A stretch of DNA of 64,000 nt, taken from the NCBI RefSeq assembly GCF_023734115.1, contig NZ_AP025737.1, forward strand, positions 1,984,001 to 2,048,000. Direction: 5' to 3'. Origin of the DNA: Herbiconiux sp. L3-i23. GTDB lineage: Bacteria > Actinomycetota > Actinomycetes > Actinomycetales > Microbacteriaceae. Made by a program: the position numbers and the translations under genes. Every line of letters starts with the position of its first letter. Position 1 is the stretch's first letter. Below are positions 8,374 through 17,092 of this stretch, in pieces. The notes beneath the pieces were generated by a model. The model was not told the origin of the DNA. It saw only the letters and a program-made list of their open reading frames with translations, and did not search any database.

Positions 8374-9077
8374 GAGGTCACCTCCTCCACGGTCACGGCG
8401 CGAGCGCGGCGGGCCCCGGCCTTGCGGGGGGCGGTCCACGGCAGGGCGAGGCGCCCGAGCAGCACGAGCAGTAGATCGAACGCCACCGCGATGACGACCA
8501 CGGCGACGATGCCCGCGAGCACCTCTTCGGGGATGCGACGCTGCAGGCCGTTCGTGAACAGGTATCCGAGGGTCGTCACGCCGACGAGCTGCCCGACGGT
8601 CAGCAGGCTGACGGTGCTGACGGCGACGACCCGCACCCCCGAGAGCAGAACCGGCCCCGCGAGCGGCAGCTCGACCCGCCAGAACCGCTGCCACGGCGAG
8701 AAGCCCATCGCGGTGGCGGACTGCAGGATGCCCCTGTCCACCTCGGAGAACCCGTTGGCGGCGACGCCGACCATCAACGCGATCGCATAGAGCGTCAGCG
8801 CGATCTGCACGTTGATCGGGTCGGTGATCGGCGTTCCGATGACCGCCGGCAGGCTCACGAACAGCGGCAGGGAGGGGATCGTGTAGAGCAGCGCGCTGAT
8901 GGTGAGGAGCAGTCCGCTCACCCAGCGCAGCGACGCGCGGGCGGAACGCGAGCGGTAGGCGACCCACCCGATCGGCACGCTGAGCAGGAAGCCGATCACG
9001 ATCGGCGGGATGCTGAGCGCGATGTGCGTGAGCGAGAGTTCGAGAATCAGGCCGATGTTCGACCACACCCACGTCAC
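8370..9077 (-). CDS. osmoprotectant ABC transporter permease (first)
   Basis: A 235-residue permease beginning MTWVWSNIGLILELSLTHIA, the usual OpuCB-type N-terminus. The EAA loop reads LQSATAMGFSPWQRFWRVELP near the middle. The ATG at 9077 overlaps the ATPase stop (ATGA), and its own stop overlaps the next GTG. The three-gene overlap chain implies equimolar synthesis of the membrane complex. Confidence 0.91.
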   Translation of the reverse strand: MTWVWSNIGLILELSLTHIALSIPPIVIGFLLSVPIGWVAYRSRSARASLRWVSGLLLTISALLYTIPSLPLFVSLPAVIGTPITDPINVQIALTLYAIALMVGVAANGFSEVDRGILQSATAMGFSPWQRFWRVELPLAGPVLLSGVRVVAVSTVSLLTVGQLVGVTTLGYLFTNGLQRRIPEEVLAGIVAVVVIAVAFDLLLVLLGRLALPWTAPRKAGARRARAVTVEEVTS

Positions 9078-9949
9078 GACCGGTGCTCACCCTGCGCCGA
9101 AGCACCCACGGCGTGGGCCGTGGCCTCTCCCCGCTCGCCGACGAGTCGACCGGCCGGACGCCCGTCGGCGTCGATGAGCACGTCGGCGCCGTCGCGACGC
9201 TCGATGCGGAGGGCGCGGCGACCGCGGTCGGCGCCGATGAAATCGGCGACGAAGTCGTTCGCGGGCGCAGCGAGGATCTCGGCGGGCGACCCCTTCTGCG
9301 CGATGCGGCCGCCCTTCTGCAGGATGACGATCTGGTCGCCGAGCAGGAAGGCCTCGTCGATGTCGTGGGTGACGAACACGACGGTCTTGTCGAGCTCCTT
9401 CTGCAGTCGTACGGTCTCGCGCTGCAGCTCGGTGCGCACGATGGGGTCGACCGCACCGAACGGCTCGTCCATCAGCAGGATGTTGGGGTCGGCGGCGAGA
9501 CCGCGGGCGACGCCGACGCGCTGCTGCTGGCCGCCGGAGAGCTGGCTCGGGTACCGGTCGGCGAGCGAGCGGTCGAGCCCGACGACGTCGAGCAGTTCGA
9601 GGGCGCGCTCACGCGCCTGCTTCTTCGACACGCCCTCGAGCAGCGGGACGGTGGCGACGTTGTCGACCACCTTTCGGTGCGGCAGCAGACCGGAGTTCTG
9701 CATCACGTAGCCGATGCGGCGGCGCAGGGCGACGGCCGGCGACGACGCCACGTCGTCGTCGTCGATGAGGACCGCGCCGGCAGTCGGGTCGACCATGCGG
9801 TTGATCATGCGCAGCAGGGTCGTCTTGCCGCAGCCGGACGACCCGACGAGCACCGTGATGCTGCGCGACGGGATCAGGAGATTGAAGTCCTCGACCGCGA
9901 GGGTCCCGTCGGGGAACCGCTTGGAGACAGAGCGGAACTCGATCGACAT
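9074..9949 (-). CDS. osmoprotectant ABC transporter ATP-binding protein
   Basis: A 291-residue ATPase. Walker A GSSGCGKTT lies near residue 37, the signature LSGGQQQRVGVARGL near 136, Walker B ILLMDEPFGAVDP follows, and the H-loop is FVTHDIDEA. No CBS pair is present; a short C-terminal extension follows the NBD. It powers uptake of compatible solutes, the usual hyperosmotic response. The start at 9949 is chosen by homology (MSIEFRSVSKRF); the ribosome site is weak and an in-frame start at 10006 exists. First gene of the operon. Confidence 0.92.
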   Translation of the reverse strand: MSIEFRSVSKRFPDGTLAVEDFNLLIPSRSITVLVGSSGCGKTTLLRMINRMVDPTAGAVLIDDDDVASSPAVALRRRIGYVMQNSGLLPHRKVVDNVATVPLLEGVSKKQARERALELLDVVGLDRSLADRYPSQLSGGQQQRVGVARGLAADPNILLMDEPFGAVDPIVRTELQRETVRLQKELDKTVVFVTHDIDEAFLLGDQIVILQKGGRIAQKGSPAEILAAPANDFVADFIGADRGRRALRIERRDGADVLIDADGRPAGRLVGERGEATAHAVGASAQGEHRS

Positions 9950-10060
9950 CTCTGAGCGCTCTTTCCTTCGGCTGACGTAGGGCAGACCGACGAGGAACTC
10001 AACCACCGAAGGCTGAGGAATCCCTCACAGTCCGCGCGGCCAGCGTAGGCCGAAGACGCG

Positions 10061-10696
10061 TCAGTCGAGCGGATGTTGCGCTAAGTAACGTCCGCCTACG
10101 CTCTTCGCCTCGGCGATGAGCCGCTCGTCACCCTCGGCCGACGCATCGAACGCGCGGTGCACGAGCACCTCGCACAGGGCGAGGGTCACCCGCAGACGGA
10201 ACTCGAGATCGTCATCCTCGGTCGCCGCCTCGCGGAGCCCTCCCGCGAGGGCGCGGATGAGCGCCTGCTCCATGGTGTCGCCGCCGCCCGGGCCCGGCGT
10301 CGCCACGGCGGTGCCGAGCTTCAGGACCCGATAGCCGGGCTCGCGGCGGTGGAACTCGACGAGCACATCGACGATCGTGTCGACCCTATCCTGCGGCGAC
10401 GCCTCCGGCTGGGTGGCGAACGCCTCGTCGATGCGCGTGAGCAGCCGGGTGAGGGCGCGGTGCGCGAGCCCGTCGAGAACCGCCACACGATCAGGGAAAT
10501 AGCGGTAGACGGTGCCGATGGACGCCCCCGCCCGATCGGCCACCATCGCGGTCGTCATGCGGTCGGCGCCGACCTCTTCAATGACCTCCGCCGCAGCATC
10601 GAGCAACGCCGAGAGACGTGCGGCGCTGCGGGCCTGGACGGGCTCGTTGCGCAACCGCGACTCCTGCGAATCGCTGCGCGCTCCGTCGATCAGCAT
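10061..10696 (-). CDS. TetR/AcrR family transcriptional regulator
   Basis: A 211-residue repressor. The N-terminal HTH reads MTTAMVADRAGASIGTVYRYF (split) at about residues 46-66, ahead of a helical ligand-binding domain. ATG 10696 is preceded by GGGGGAGGAAA, a strong ribosome site, so the longer frame to 10765 is rejected. It is divergent from the SRAP gene and 54 bp from the osmoprotectant operon, so it may control either itself or a neighbour. An imperfect dyad of GCCCCC and GGGGGC at about 10731-10746 is a candidate operator. Confidence 0.85.
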   Translation of the reverse strand: MLIDGARSDSQESRLRNEPVQARSAARLSALLDAAAEVIEEVGADRMTTAMVADRAGASIGTVYRYFPDRVAVLDGLAHRALTRLLTRIDEAFATQPEASPQDRVDTIVDVLVEFHRREPGYRVLKLGTAVATPGPGGGDTMEQALIRALAGGLREAATEDDDLEFRLRVTLALCEVLVHRAFDASAEGDERLIAEAKSVGGRYLAQHPLD

Positions 10697-10867
10697 TTTC
10701 CTCCCCCATGTCCCCGGCGACAATAACCGGCGCCCCCAGGCGGGGGCAAACTGAGCATCGGACATGATGCCCGACCACGCGGGGCCGCTCCGACCAGACG
10801 CCCCCGTCCTGACGAGATCTCAGTACCGACTCCGTGCGATGTCAGTGGTGCCGACGAGAATGGGAGC

Positions 10868-11593
10868 ATGTGCGGGCGATACGTGGCGGCGAAAGATGTG
10901 AAGAGCATCGTCGAGTTCTTCGACGTCGATCTGGTGGGCGAGAACCTCGCGCCGCAGTCGTGGAACGTCGCCCCCACGGTGCCGGTCAACGTGCTGATCG
11001 ACACGGTGCCGAAGGGCGCGTCGGCGAGCGAGCCGACCCGCAGGCTCGAGGCGGCCCGCTGGGGGCTGGTCCCGACGTGGGCGAAGGATGTCGCGGTCGG
11101 GTCGCGCATGTTCAACGCCCGCATCGAGGAGGCCGCCGACAAGCCGGCGTTCAAGAAGGCCGTCGCGAAGCGTCGGGCCGCGATCCCCGCGAGCGGTTAC
11201 TACGAGTGGCGCACCCTCGCCGACGGATCGAAGACGCCGTTCTACATCAGCCCGGGCGACGACGGGTTCCTCGTCTTCGCGGGGCTCTACGAGTGGTGGC
11301 GCAACCCCGCCGCCGCCGACGACGCCCCCGACAAGTGGCTGCTGTCGACCACGATCCTCACGCAGGACTCCTCCGGTCCGCTCAGCGAGATCCACGACCG
11401 CATGCCGGTGGTGCTCGACGTCGACGCGCTCGACCACTGGCTCGACCCGGCGATGGAGGGCGACATCGATCTGCTCACCGACATCGCCGACGAGGGCGCG
11501 GCGATCTCGTCCGATCTCGACCTCCGCCAGGTCGGTGGCGCCGTCGGCAACGTGCGCAACGACTCTCCCGCGCTGCTCGAGCCCGTCGCCTGA
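10868..11593 (+). CDS. SOS response-associated peptidase (SRAP/HMCES-YedK family)
   Basis: A 241-residue SRAP protein. It starts MCGRY, leaving the catalytic Cys2 at the N-terminus after methionine removal. Further family residues are NARIE (about 80), IPASGYYEW (about 104-112) and HDRMPVVL (about 177). Family members crosslink to abasic sites in single-stranded DNA through Cys2 to protect the genome. The hexamer GAGAAT ends 6 nt before the ATG, so this transcript may be leaderless too. It runs toward the App1-like gene 52 bp downstream. Confidence 0.93.
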   Translation: MCGRYVAAKDVKSIVEFFDVDLVGENLAPQSWNVAPTVPVNVLIDTVPKGASASEPTRRLEAARWGLVPTWAKDVAVGSRMFNARIEEAADKPAFKKAVAKRRAAIPASGYYEWRTLADGSKTPFYISPGDDGFLVFAGLYEWWRNPAAADDAPDKWLLSTTILTQDSSGPLSEIHDRMPVVLDVDALDHWLDPAMEGDIDLLTDIADEGAAISSDLDLRQVGGAVGNVRNDSPALLEPVA

Positions 11594-11633
11594 CGGCCGC
11601 GGAGGGTCGCCGGGGCGCCCGGACCTCACGCAA

Positions 11634-11639
11634 TAGGCT
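11634..11639 (+). promoter_or_regulatory. -10 element for App1-like phosphatase (leaderless)
   Basis: TAGGCT, then 6 nt, then GTG 11646. Confidence 0.55.
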
Positions 11640-11645
11640 GAAGAG

Positions 11646-12701
11646 GTGTCCGGCACCCGCAAGCAACGCAGTCAGGCGACCGGGTCGGCTGCGCTGATCC
11701 TCGGCCGCGCAGCCCGGATCGAAGACGCGATCCAGGAGTTCCGCGAGAAGCGAGCGCGTTCGCGCGGTCTGCTACCGACGGTGATCCCGTACGCCGGCTA
11801 CGGTGGCGCAGGCTGGGTTCGTGTGCTCGGCAGGGTGCTGCTCACCCGCGAGGCACGCTCCCCCCGCCCCAGCGTGCGCGGATGGCGCAGCTTCACGAGC
11901 GTCGCCGTGAACGACGTCAACGTCGTCATCACCATCGGCAAGACCGAGCACCGCGTGCACGCCGACCGGGGCGGCGTGATCGATGTGCGACTGAAGTCGC
12001 GCCTGTCGCCCGGGTGGCGGACGGTGACGATGCGCACCGACGATCCCGACGGCCCCGACTCGGCCGCCGTCGAGGCACCGGTCTACATCGTCGACGGCGA
12101 GACCCGCTTCGGGCTGCTCTCCGACATCGACGACACGGTCATGGTGACGGCGCTGCCCCGCCCTCTGCTGGCGGCGTGGAACACGTTCGTGCTCAACGAG
12201 CACGCGCGAACCCCCACGCCCGGCATGGCGGTGCTCTACGACCGGATCATCAAGGCGCACGACGGCAGCCCCACCATCTACCTGTCGACGGGCGCGTGGA
12301 ACGTCGCCCCGACCCTGTCGCGGTTCCTCGGACGCAACCTGTACCCGCGCGGGCCGATGCTGCTGACCGATTGGGGCCCGACCCACGACCGGCTGTTCCG
12401 CAGCGGCCGACAGCACAAGGTCGACTCCCTCGCGCGCCTCGCCACCGAGTTCCCCGACGTCAAGTGGCTGCTCGTCGGCGACGACGGTCAGCACGACGAG
12501 GAGATCTACGGCGAGTTCGCCCTCGCGCATCCGAACAACGTCGCGGCGGTGGCGATCCGTCAGCTGTCGAGCGGTGAAGCGGTGCTCGCCGGTGGTCGCA
12601 GCAAAGCCGACGACTACAGCAGGCGCACCGACGTGCCGTGGGTGTACGCCCCCGACGGGGCGGGGCTCGCGTCGGGGCTCGCCGGCATCGGCGTCCTCTG
12701 A
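11646..12701 (+). CDS. App1-like phosphatase (DUF2183 domain)
   Basis: A 351-residue protein. The HAD-like catalytic motif SDIDDTVMVT lies near residue 160 with the nucleophile and acid aspartates, followed by YLSTGAWN and LVGDDGQHDEEIYGEF. This is the conserved domain of yeast App1 phosphatidate phosphatase and its bacterial homologues. The N-terminal 150 residues look like a beta-rich domain. Substrate in bacteria is not established. No signal peptide is visible, so a cytoplasmic location is likely. Confidence 0.85.
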   Translation: MSGTRKQRSQATGSAALILGRAARIEDAIQEFREKRARSRGLLPTVIPYAGYGGAGWVRVLGRVLLTREARSPRPSVRGWRSFTSVAVNDVNVVITIGKTEHRVHADRGGVIDVRLKSRLSPGWRTVTMRTDDPDGPDSAAVEAPVYIVDGETRFGLLSDIDDTVMVTALPRPLLAAWNTFVLNEHARTPTPGMAVLYDRIIKAHDGSPTIYLSTGAWNVAPTLSRFLGRNLYPRGPMLLTDWGPTHDRLFRSGRQHKVDSLARLATEFPDVKWLLVGDDGQHDEEIYGEFALAHPNNVAAVAIRQLSSGEAVLAGGRSKADDYSRRTDVPWVYAPDGAGLASGLAGIGVL

Positions 12702-12723
12702 CGGCAGCCCACTCCGCCCGGGG

Positions 12724-14121
12724 TCAGCGCCAGTCGGTCGGTCCGTGCGAGCCGGCGCGGTAGCTGTCGAGCGGCACGTCGCCCGATCGCCACGCCTCGA
12801 GGACAGGGGTGACGATCCGCCAGCACTGCTCGGCCACATCACCGCGCACCGACAGAGTCGGGTCGCCGGCGAGCACTCCGCGCAGCACCTCGCCGTACTG
12901 GGTCAGTTCGGGGCTCGCCACCTCGGTCTCGAGCGTCGCCCGGTCGAGGTGGAAGGGATCCTTCTCGCCGTTCACCGCGAAGTCGAGCTCGAAGACCTGA
13001 GGGTGGATGCCGATCACGAATCGCTCGGGAACCCGTTTGCCGGTGAGGCCGTGCGGCACGAAGGCGGGCGCCCGGAAGTGCACCTCGATCTGCCGACGCG
13101 GCTCGGCGATCGCCTTGCCCGAGCGCAGGGTGAAGGGAACCCCGGCGAAGCGGCGGGTGTTCACCTCGACGACCATCTCGGCGAGCGTCTCGGTCTCGCG
13201 CGACGGGTCGACGCCCTCCTCGTCGACGTACGACGGGAGCGTGCGTCCGTCGATGGTGCCCGCCGTGTAGCGGGCGCGACGCGACGGCGCATCGGTGCTG
13301 TGCAGCACCGGCTCGCCGGTCCACACGCGGGTCGCCTTCAGGACCTGGGCGGTGCTGTTGCGGAAGTCGTCCTCGTCGATCGAGATCGGCGGCTCCATGG
13401 CGATGATCGACAGCAGCTGAAGCAGATGCGACTGGAGCATGTCGACGAGGGCGCCCGCTCCGTCGTAGTAGCCGGCGCGCCCCTCGAGGCCGAGCTGCTC
13501 GTCGTAGACGATCTCGACGCGCTCGATGTTCTCGGCGTTCCAGACGGGTTCGAGGATGCGCCCCGCGAAGCGCATGCCGAGCAGCCCGAGCACGGTCGGC
13601 TCGCCGAGGAAGTGGTCGATGCGGTGCACCTGATGCTCGGGCACGATCTTCGCGATCTTGCGGTTGAGCGCGGCGGCCGACCGGGTGTCCGACCCGAACG
13701 GCTTCTCGAGGGCGAGGATGGTGCCCTTCGGTAACTCGATGTCGGCGAGCACGTCGATCACGTCGGTCACCACCGACGGCGGCAGTGCGAAGTAGAGCAC
13801 GGGGATGCCGGTCACCGACCCGAGAATGCGTTCGAGATCGGCCTTGTCGGTCGGGTCTCCGGCCACGTAGTCGGCGTGCTGCGCGAGCGAGGCCGCCGCG
13901 TCGTCGCCGGCACCGCCCTCGACGAGCCCCTCGCGCACCGCGCTGCGCCACTCGTCCGTCGACTTCTCGGAGCGTCCCGAGCCGAGGATGACGAGGTCGT
14001 CGGCGAGCGCGGATTCGCGGTCGTCGCTCGAGCCGAGCAGACTGCCGAGTCCCGGCAGCAGCAACCGCTTGGTGAGATCGCCGCTCGCACCGAAGATGAC
14101 CAGGGTTCCGACATCGCTCAT
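12724..14121 (-). CDS. zwf: glucose-6-phosphate dehydrogenase family protein with altered substrate motif
   Basis: A 465-residue G6PD homologue. The N-terminal NADP site reads FGASGDLTKRLLLP, and the substrate region has EKPFGSD, RIDHFLGEPTV (about residues 168-178), AGYYDGAGALVDMLQSHLLQ and a C-terminal TLRSGKA. The catalytic-base histidine in MLQSH is kept. The phosphate-binding lysine of the canonical RIDHYLGKE is replaced by glutamate, so activity on glucose 6-phosphate is uncertain. No opcA, tkt or tal neighbours it, suggesting a paralogue. ATG 14121 follows a TAGGGT by 6 nt. Confidence 0.82.
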   Translation of the reverse strand: MSDVGTLVIFGASGDLTKRLLLPGLGSLLGSSDDRESALADDLVILGSGRSEKSTDEWRSAVREGLVEGGAGDDAAASLAQHADYVAGDPTDKADLERILGSVTGIPVLYFALPPSVVTDVIDVLADIELPKGTILALEKPFGSDTRSAAALNRKIAKIVPEHQVHRIDHFLGEPTVLGLLGMRFAGRILEPVWNAENIERVEIVYDEQLGLEGRAGYYDGAGALVDMLQSHLLQLLSIIAMEPPISIDEDDFRNSTAQVLKATRVWTGEPVLHSTDAPSRRARYTAGTIDGRTLPSYVDEEGVDPSRETETLAEMVVEVNTRRFAGVPFTLRSGKAIAEPRRQIEVHFRAPAFVPHGLTGKRVPERFVIGIHPQVFELDFAVNGEKDPFHLDRATLETEVASPELTQYGEVLRGVLAGDPTLSVRGDVAEQCWRIVTPVLEAWRSGDVPLDSYRAGSHGPTDWR

Positions 14122-14127
14122 GCCCCG

Positions 14128-14133
14128 ACCCTA
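14128..14133 (-). promoter_or_regulatory. -10 element for the G6PD homologue (leaderless)
   Basis: TAGGGT on the minus strand, then 6 nt, then ATG 14121. Confidence 0.55.
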
Positions 14134-14226
14134 TTGCGCGACGTCCAGCTGCGGCTGAGCCGCCGCCCAGGAACGCTCGCGAATTCCCCGGGTCGGCGTG
14201 AGCCGCGCGCCGCGCCCGCGATGCAC

Positions 14227-14232
14227 TAGCGT
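14227..14232 (+). promoter_or_regulatory. -10 element for MarR regulator (leaderless)
   Basis: TAGCGT, then 6 nt, then ATG 14239. Confidence 0.55.
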
Positions 14233-14238
14233 TCTGCC

Positions 14239-14778
14239 ATGGCGGACGGCGATATCCGGTTGCCCTTCGAGGGGGGCACCAGTTTCCTGCTGACCGCCTG
14301 CGGCTCGGAGGTGCGCAAGCGGTGGGCGCGCATGCTCGCCGACCACGGTCTGACGCCGCACCACTTCGCGTTGCTGCAGGTGCTCGAGCACATCGAGGAG
14401 GCCAGCCAGAAGCAGCTGTCCGCGGCGGTCGGCATCGACCCCCGCAACGCGCCTCCCCTGCTCGACCTCCTCGACGACCGCGACCTGATCTCGCGCGCCG
14501 ACTCGACGGAGGATCGACGCCGTCAGGTGATCCGATTGACCGCTCTGGGACGCTCGATCGTCGGCTTCCTGCAGAAGACCGGCCAGGAGATCGAGGACGA
14601 GTACTTCGCGCCGCTCGGAGCAGACGAGACGCAGGAGCTGCGCCGACTCCTGCTCCGCCTCAGCACACGCGGCCTGCGCGGCGCCCCCGCCGAAGAGCAG
14701 GACGGGGCGGCGTACGCCGCCGCGCCGCGCCGCGCGATCCGGTCGCGCGCGGGTGAAGGCCACCCGTTCCTCTACTGA
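14239..14778 (+). CDS. MarR family transcriptional regulator
   Basis: A 179-residue regulator. The winged HTH spans about residues 45-110, with SQKQLSAAVGIDPRNAPPLLDLL as recognition region (in parts) and the wing DRDLISRADSTEDRRRQVI, a MarR hallmark. A basic C-terminal tail rich in alanine and arginine follows residue 150. It lies 71 bp ahead of the FUSC exporter on the same strand, a usual arrangement for a drug- or phenolic-responsive repressor and its transporter, though the exporter has its own promoter. Confidence 0.88.
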   Translation: MADGDIRLPFEGGTSFLLTACGSEVRKRWARMLADHGLTPHHFALLQVLEHIEEASQKQLSAAVGIDPRNAPPLLDLLDDRDLISRADSTEDRRRQVIRLTALGRSIVGFLQKTGQEIEDEYFAPLGADETQELRRLLLRLSTRGLRGAPAEEQDGAAYAAAPRRAIRSRAGEGHPFLY

Positions 14779-14837
14779 CGTTCCGCTTCCCGTGACGGCC
14801 GAGGGCCGAACAGCCTCATCGGTCGCGGCGGTCTCGT

Positions 14838-14843
14838 TAGCCT
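14838..14843 (+). promoter_or_regulatory. -10 element for FUSC exporter (leaderless)
   Basis: TAGCCT, then 6 nt, then GTG 14850. Confidence 0.5.
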
Positions 14844-14849
14844 TGGAGG

Positions 14850-15908
14850 GTGCGAGTCTCCCTGCCCGTCCGCGTCGCCCGCCGCGTCCCGTTCGTGCAG
14901 GTGGTCAAGACGGCGCTCGCGGCGGTCCTCGCCTGGGTCGTGGTGTCGGCGCTTCTGCCGGACGAGCCTCCGATCTTCGCCGTGATCGCCGCCCTGATCG
15001 TCGTCCAGCCGAGCGTCAACCAGACGTACGCGAAGGCTTTCGAGCGCAGCCTCGGAGTGGTGCTCGGCGTCGTCCTCGCTCTCGGAGCGGTCCTCGCGCT
15101 CGGCCAGCAGAGCTGGTTGGTGCTGCTCGCCACTGTCATCGCCGTGTTCGCGGGCTGGGCACTGCGGCTCACACCCGGTTCGTCGACGCAGGTCGCGATC
15201 AGCGCACTGCTCGTGCTCTCGATCGGCGCCGCCACCCCCGAGTACGCGTTCGCCCGCATCATCGAGACGCTGATCGGCGCGGCCATCGCTCTGATCGTGA
15301 ACGCTGCGATCGTCCCGCCCCTGCTCACCGCGCCCGCTCGACTGGCCGTCGCCCGGCTGGCGCACGCCGAAGCGGACCGCATGGACGACCTCGCCGTGCT
15401 GCTCGACTCCGATCCGTCACCGAAGCAGTTGCACGACGCACTGCTCGCCGCTCGCGGGCTCCGAGAGCTGCGCGCCGCGGCGCTCGACGCGGTCGCCCAG
15501 GGCTCCGACTCGCTCGCATTCAACCCGCGGCGATCGAGGCACCGCGAGCAGTTCACCCGAGATTCGGCGCTCATGGCGCGCCTCGATCCGCTCGTCACGC
15601 AGATCATCGGACTCGCCCGCGGGCTGCGCGACTCGTGGAGCCCCGACCTCGTCGGCGAGCCGCTGATTGCGGGGATCGCCGAAGAGCTGCGCCGCGCCGC
15701 CCACGATCTGCGGCTGCTGGTGCGCCACCTGGAAGGACCGGACTCGAGGCGCACCACCGAGTTCGCGCCGGCCGCCGCCGACGACGACGCGGTCCCGGCG
15801 CTCACGCGTCCGCTCGCCGTCGCCGCGCCTCCCCCGAGGCACTGGGTGCTCGTGGGCGCTCTCCTCGAGGATCTGCGCCGCATCCGTCAGGAGATCCGCG
15901 GCGAATGA
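14850..15908 (+). CDS. FUSC family (aromatic acid exporter-like) membrane protein
   Basis: A 352-residue protein. The N-terminal 160 residues hold about six short membrane segments with the FUSC pattern QVVKTALAAVLAWVV and IFAVIAALIVVQPSVNQTY. The remainder is a long soluble helical cytoplasmic domain. FUSC proteins resemble E. coli AaeB and plant aluminium-activated transporters and export organic anions. MarR immediately upstream suggests phenolic or drug-induced expression; this is inference from context. Confidence 0.82.
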   Translation: MRVSLPVRVARRVPFVQVVKTALAAVLAWVVVSALLPDEPPIFAVIAALIVVQPSVNQTYAKAFERSLGVVLGVVLALGAVLALGQQSWLVLLATVIAVFAGWALRLTPGSSTQVAISALLVLSIGAATPEYAFARIIETLIGAAIALIVNAAIVPPLLTAPARLAVARLAHAEADRMDDLAVLLDSDPSPKQLHDALLAARGLRELRAAALDAVAQGSDSLAFNPRRSRHREQFTRDSALMARLDPLVTQIIGLARGLRDSWSPDLVGEPLIAGIAEELRRAAHDLRLLVRHLEGPDSRRTTEFAPAAADDDAVPALTRPLAVAAPPPRHWVLVGALLEDLRRIRQEIRGE

Positions 15909-15933
15909 GGCCGCTCGTTTCGGCGGAGCGGGT

Positions 15934-17091
15934 TCAGCGCGCGGCGATCCGGGCGGCGAGCACACGACGCGCGGCGTCGTCGAGGGTCTCCATAGGGATG
16001 CGCCCCGTCTCGACCGCGGCCGTGACGCCGTCGACGAGCGCGATCGGGTCGACCCCCGACACCTCCGGGTCGGCGGCGAGCACGTAGACGAGCACGTCGT
16101 TGCCCGCCTCGACCGCGCGCACGGCGTTCTCGACCGGGTCCTGGAACTCGGCGACCCCACTGTGCTGCAGCATGAGCATGTCGTCGGTCACCGCGAGCCC
16201 GTCGAAGCCGAGGTCGTCGCGAAGCACCTCGTGCCACCGCGTCGACAACGACGCGGGCTGCGGGTCGACCGCGGTGTAGGCGAGGTGGCCGAACATGACC
16301 GCCTCGGCCTTCGCGGCGATTCCGCGCTCGAAGGGCAGCGCGTCGGTCGCCCGCCATTCATCGAATCCCACATCGGTTGACGGCACCGAGACATGCGAGT
16401 CGGAGTCCGAACGCCCGTGCCCGGGGAAGTGCTTGAGGGTCGACATGGTGACGCCGCTCTCGCCGAGCACCGCCTGCTCGACGCGGGCGGCGCTGTCTTC
16501 GGGTGTCGTGCCGAGCACGCGGTCGAAGATGAACGAGTCGGGGTCAGCGGTGACGTCGGCGACGATGCCGAAATTCATGTCGATGCCGGCGCGCGCGATG
16601 AGGTCGGCCCGGCCGCGGAACGCCGCCTGCGTCGCCTCCGCCGGTTCGGCGCGCAGCTGCTCGGCAGCAGGCAGGTCGTCCTCGTCGATGCGCGCGACGT
16701 ATCCGCCTTCCTGGTCGACCGCCACGAGCGGCGGGAGGGTCGGATCGACCGTGAGCGACGCGGTCGTCGCGGCGATCTGGTCGACCCCGCCACCGACGTT
16801 GTCGCCCATCACGATGAAGCCGCCCGCCCCCGTCGATGCCATGAAGCCGTTGAGCGCCGCCCCGTCGGTTCCCGGGTAGTGCAGCATCATCAGGCTCGCG
16901 ACCTTGTCGCGCACCGAGAGTTGCGCGAGGCGCTCGTCGATCTCCGCCTTCACCGGATCGGTGGGCGTCGGCGAAGGGGTCGGCGACGCGGTCGTCGCCG
17001 AGGGGCTCGGTGCGGCGGCGGGCGCGGCGCAGGCGCCGAGCGCGGCGACCACCCCGACGACGAGGAGTCCGGCTGCGGCGCGGCGGATCAC
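15934..17091 (-). CDS. glycoside hydrolase family 3 lipoprotein (beta-N-acetylhexosaminidase, NagZ-like)
   Basis: A 385-residue lipoprotein. The lipobox is LGAC (about residues 19-22), then a proline/serine/threonine linker to about residue 45, then a GH3 barrel. KHFPGHGRSDSDSH (about residues 220-233) carries the aspartate-histidine general acid/base dyad of NagZ-type enzymes, and VTDDMLM holds the nucleophile aspartate. It should remove N-acetylglucosamine from cell-wall fragments outside the membrane. GTG 17091 lies one base after the stop of the upstream gene, so the two are cotranscribed. Confidence 0.88.
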   Translation of the reverse strand: MIRRAAAGLLVVGVVAALGACAAPAAAPSPSATTASPTPSPTPTDPVKAEIDERLAQLSVRDKVASLMMLHYPGTDGAALNGFMASTGAGGFIVMGDNVGGGVDQIAATTASLTVDPTLPPLVAVDQEGGYVARIDEDDLPAAEQLRAEPAEATQAAFRGRADLIARAGIDMNFGIVADVTADPDSFIFDRVLGTTPEDSAARVEQAVLGESGVTMSTLKHFPGHGRSDSDSHVSVPSTDVGFDEWRATDALPFERGIAAKAEAVMFGHLAYTAVDPQPASLSTRWHEVLRDDLGFDGLAVTDDMLMLQHSGVAEFQDPVENAVRAVEAGNDVLVYVLAADPEVSGVDPIALVDGVTAAVETGRIPMETLDDAARRVLAARIAAR

Positions 17092-17092
17092 C

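Noticed and set aside
10834-11697. Overlapping 287-codon frame across the SRAP gene
   Set aside because: Arginine-rich shadow frame. The MCGRY-initiated SRAP frame is the real gene.
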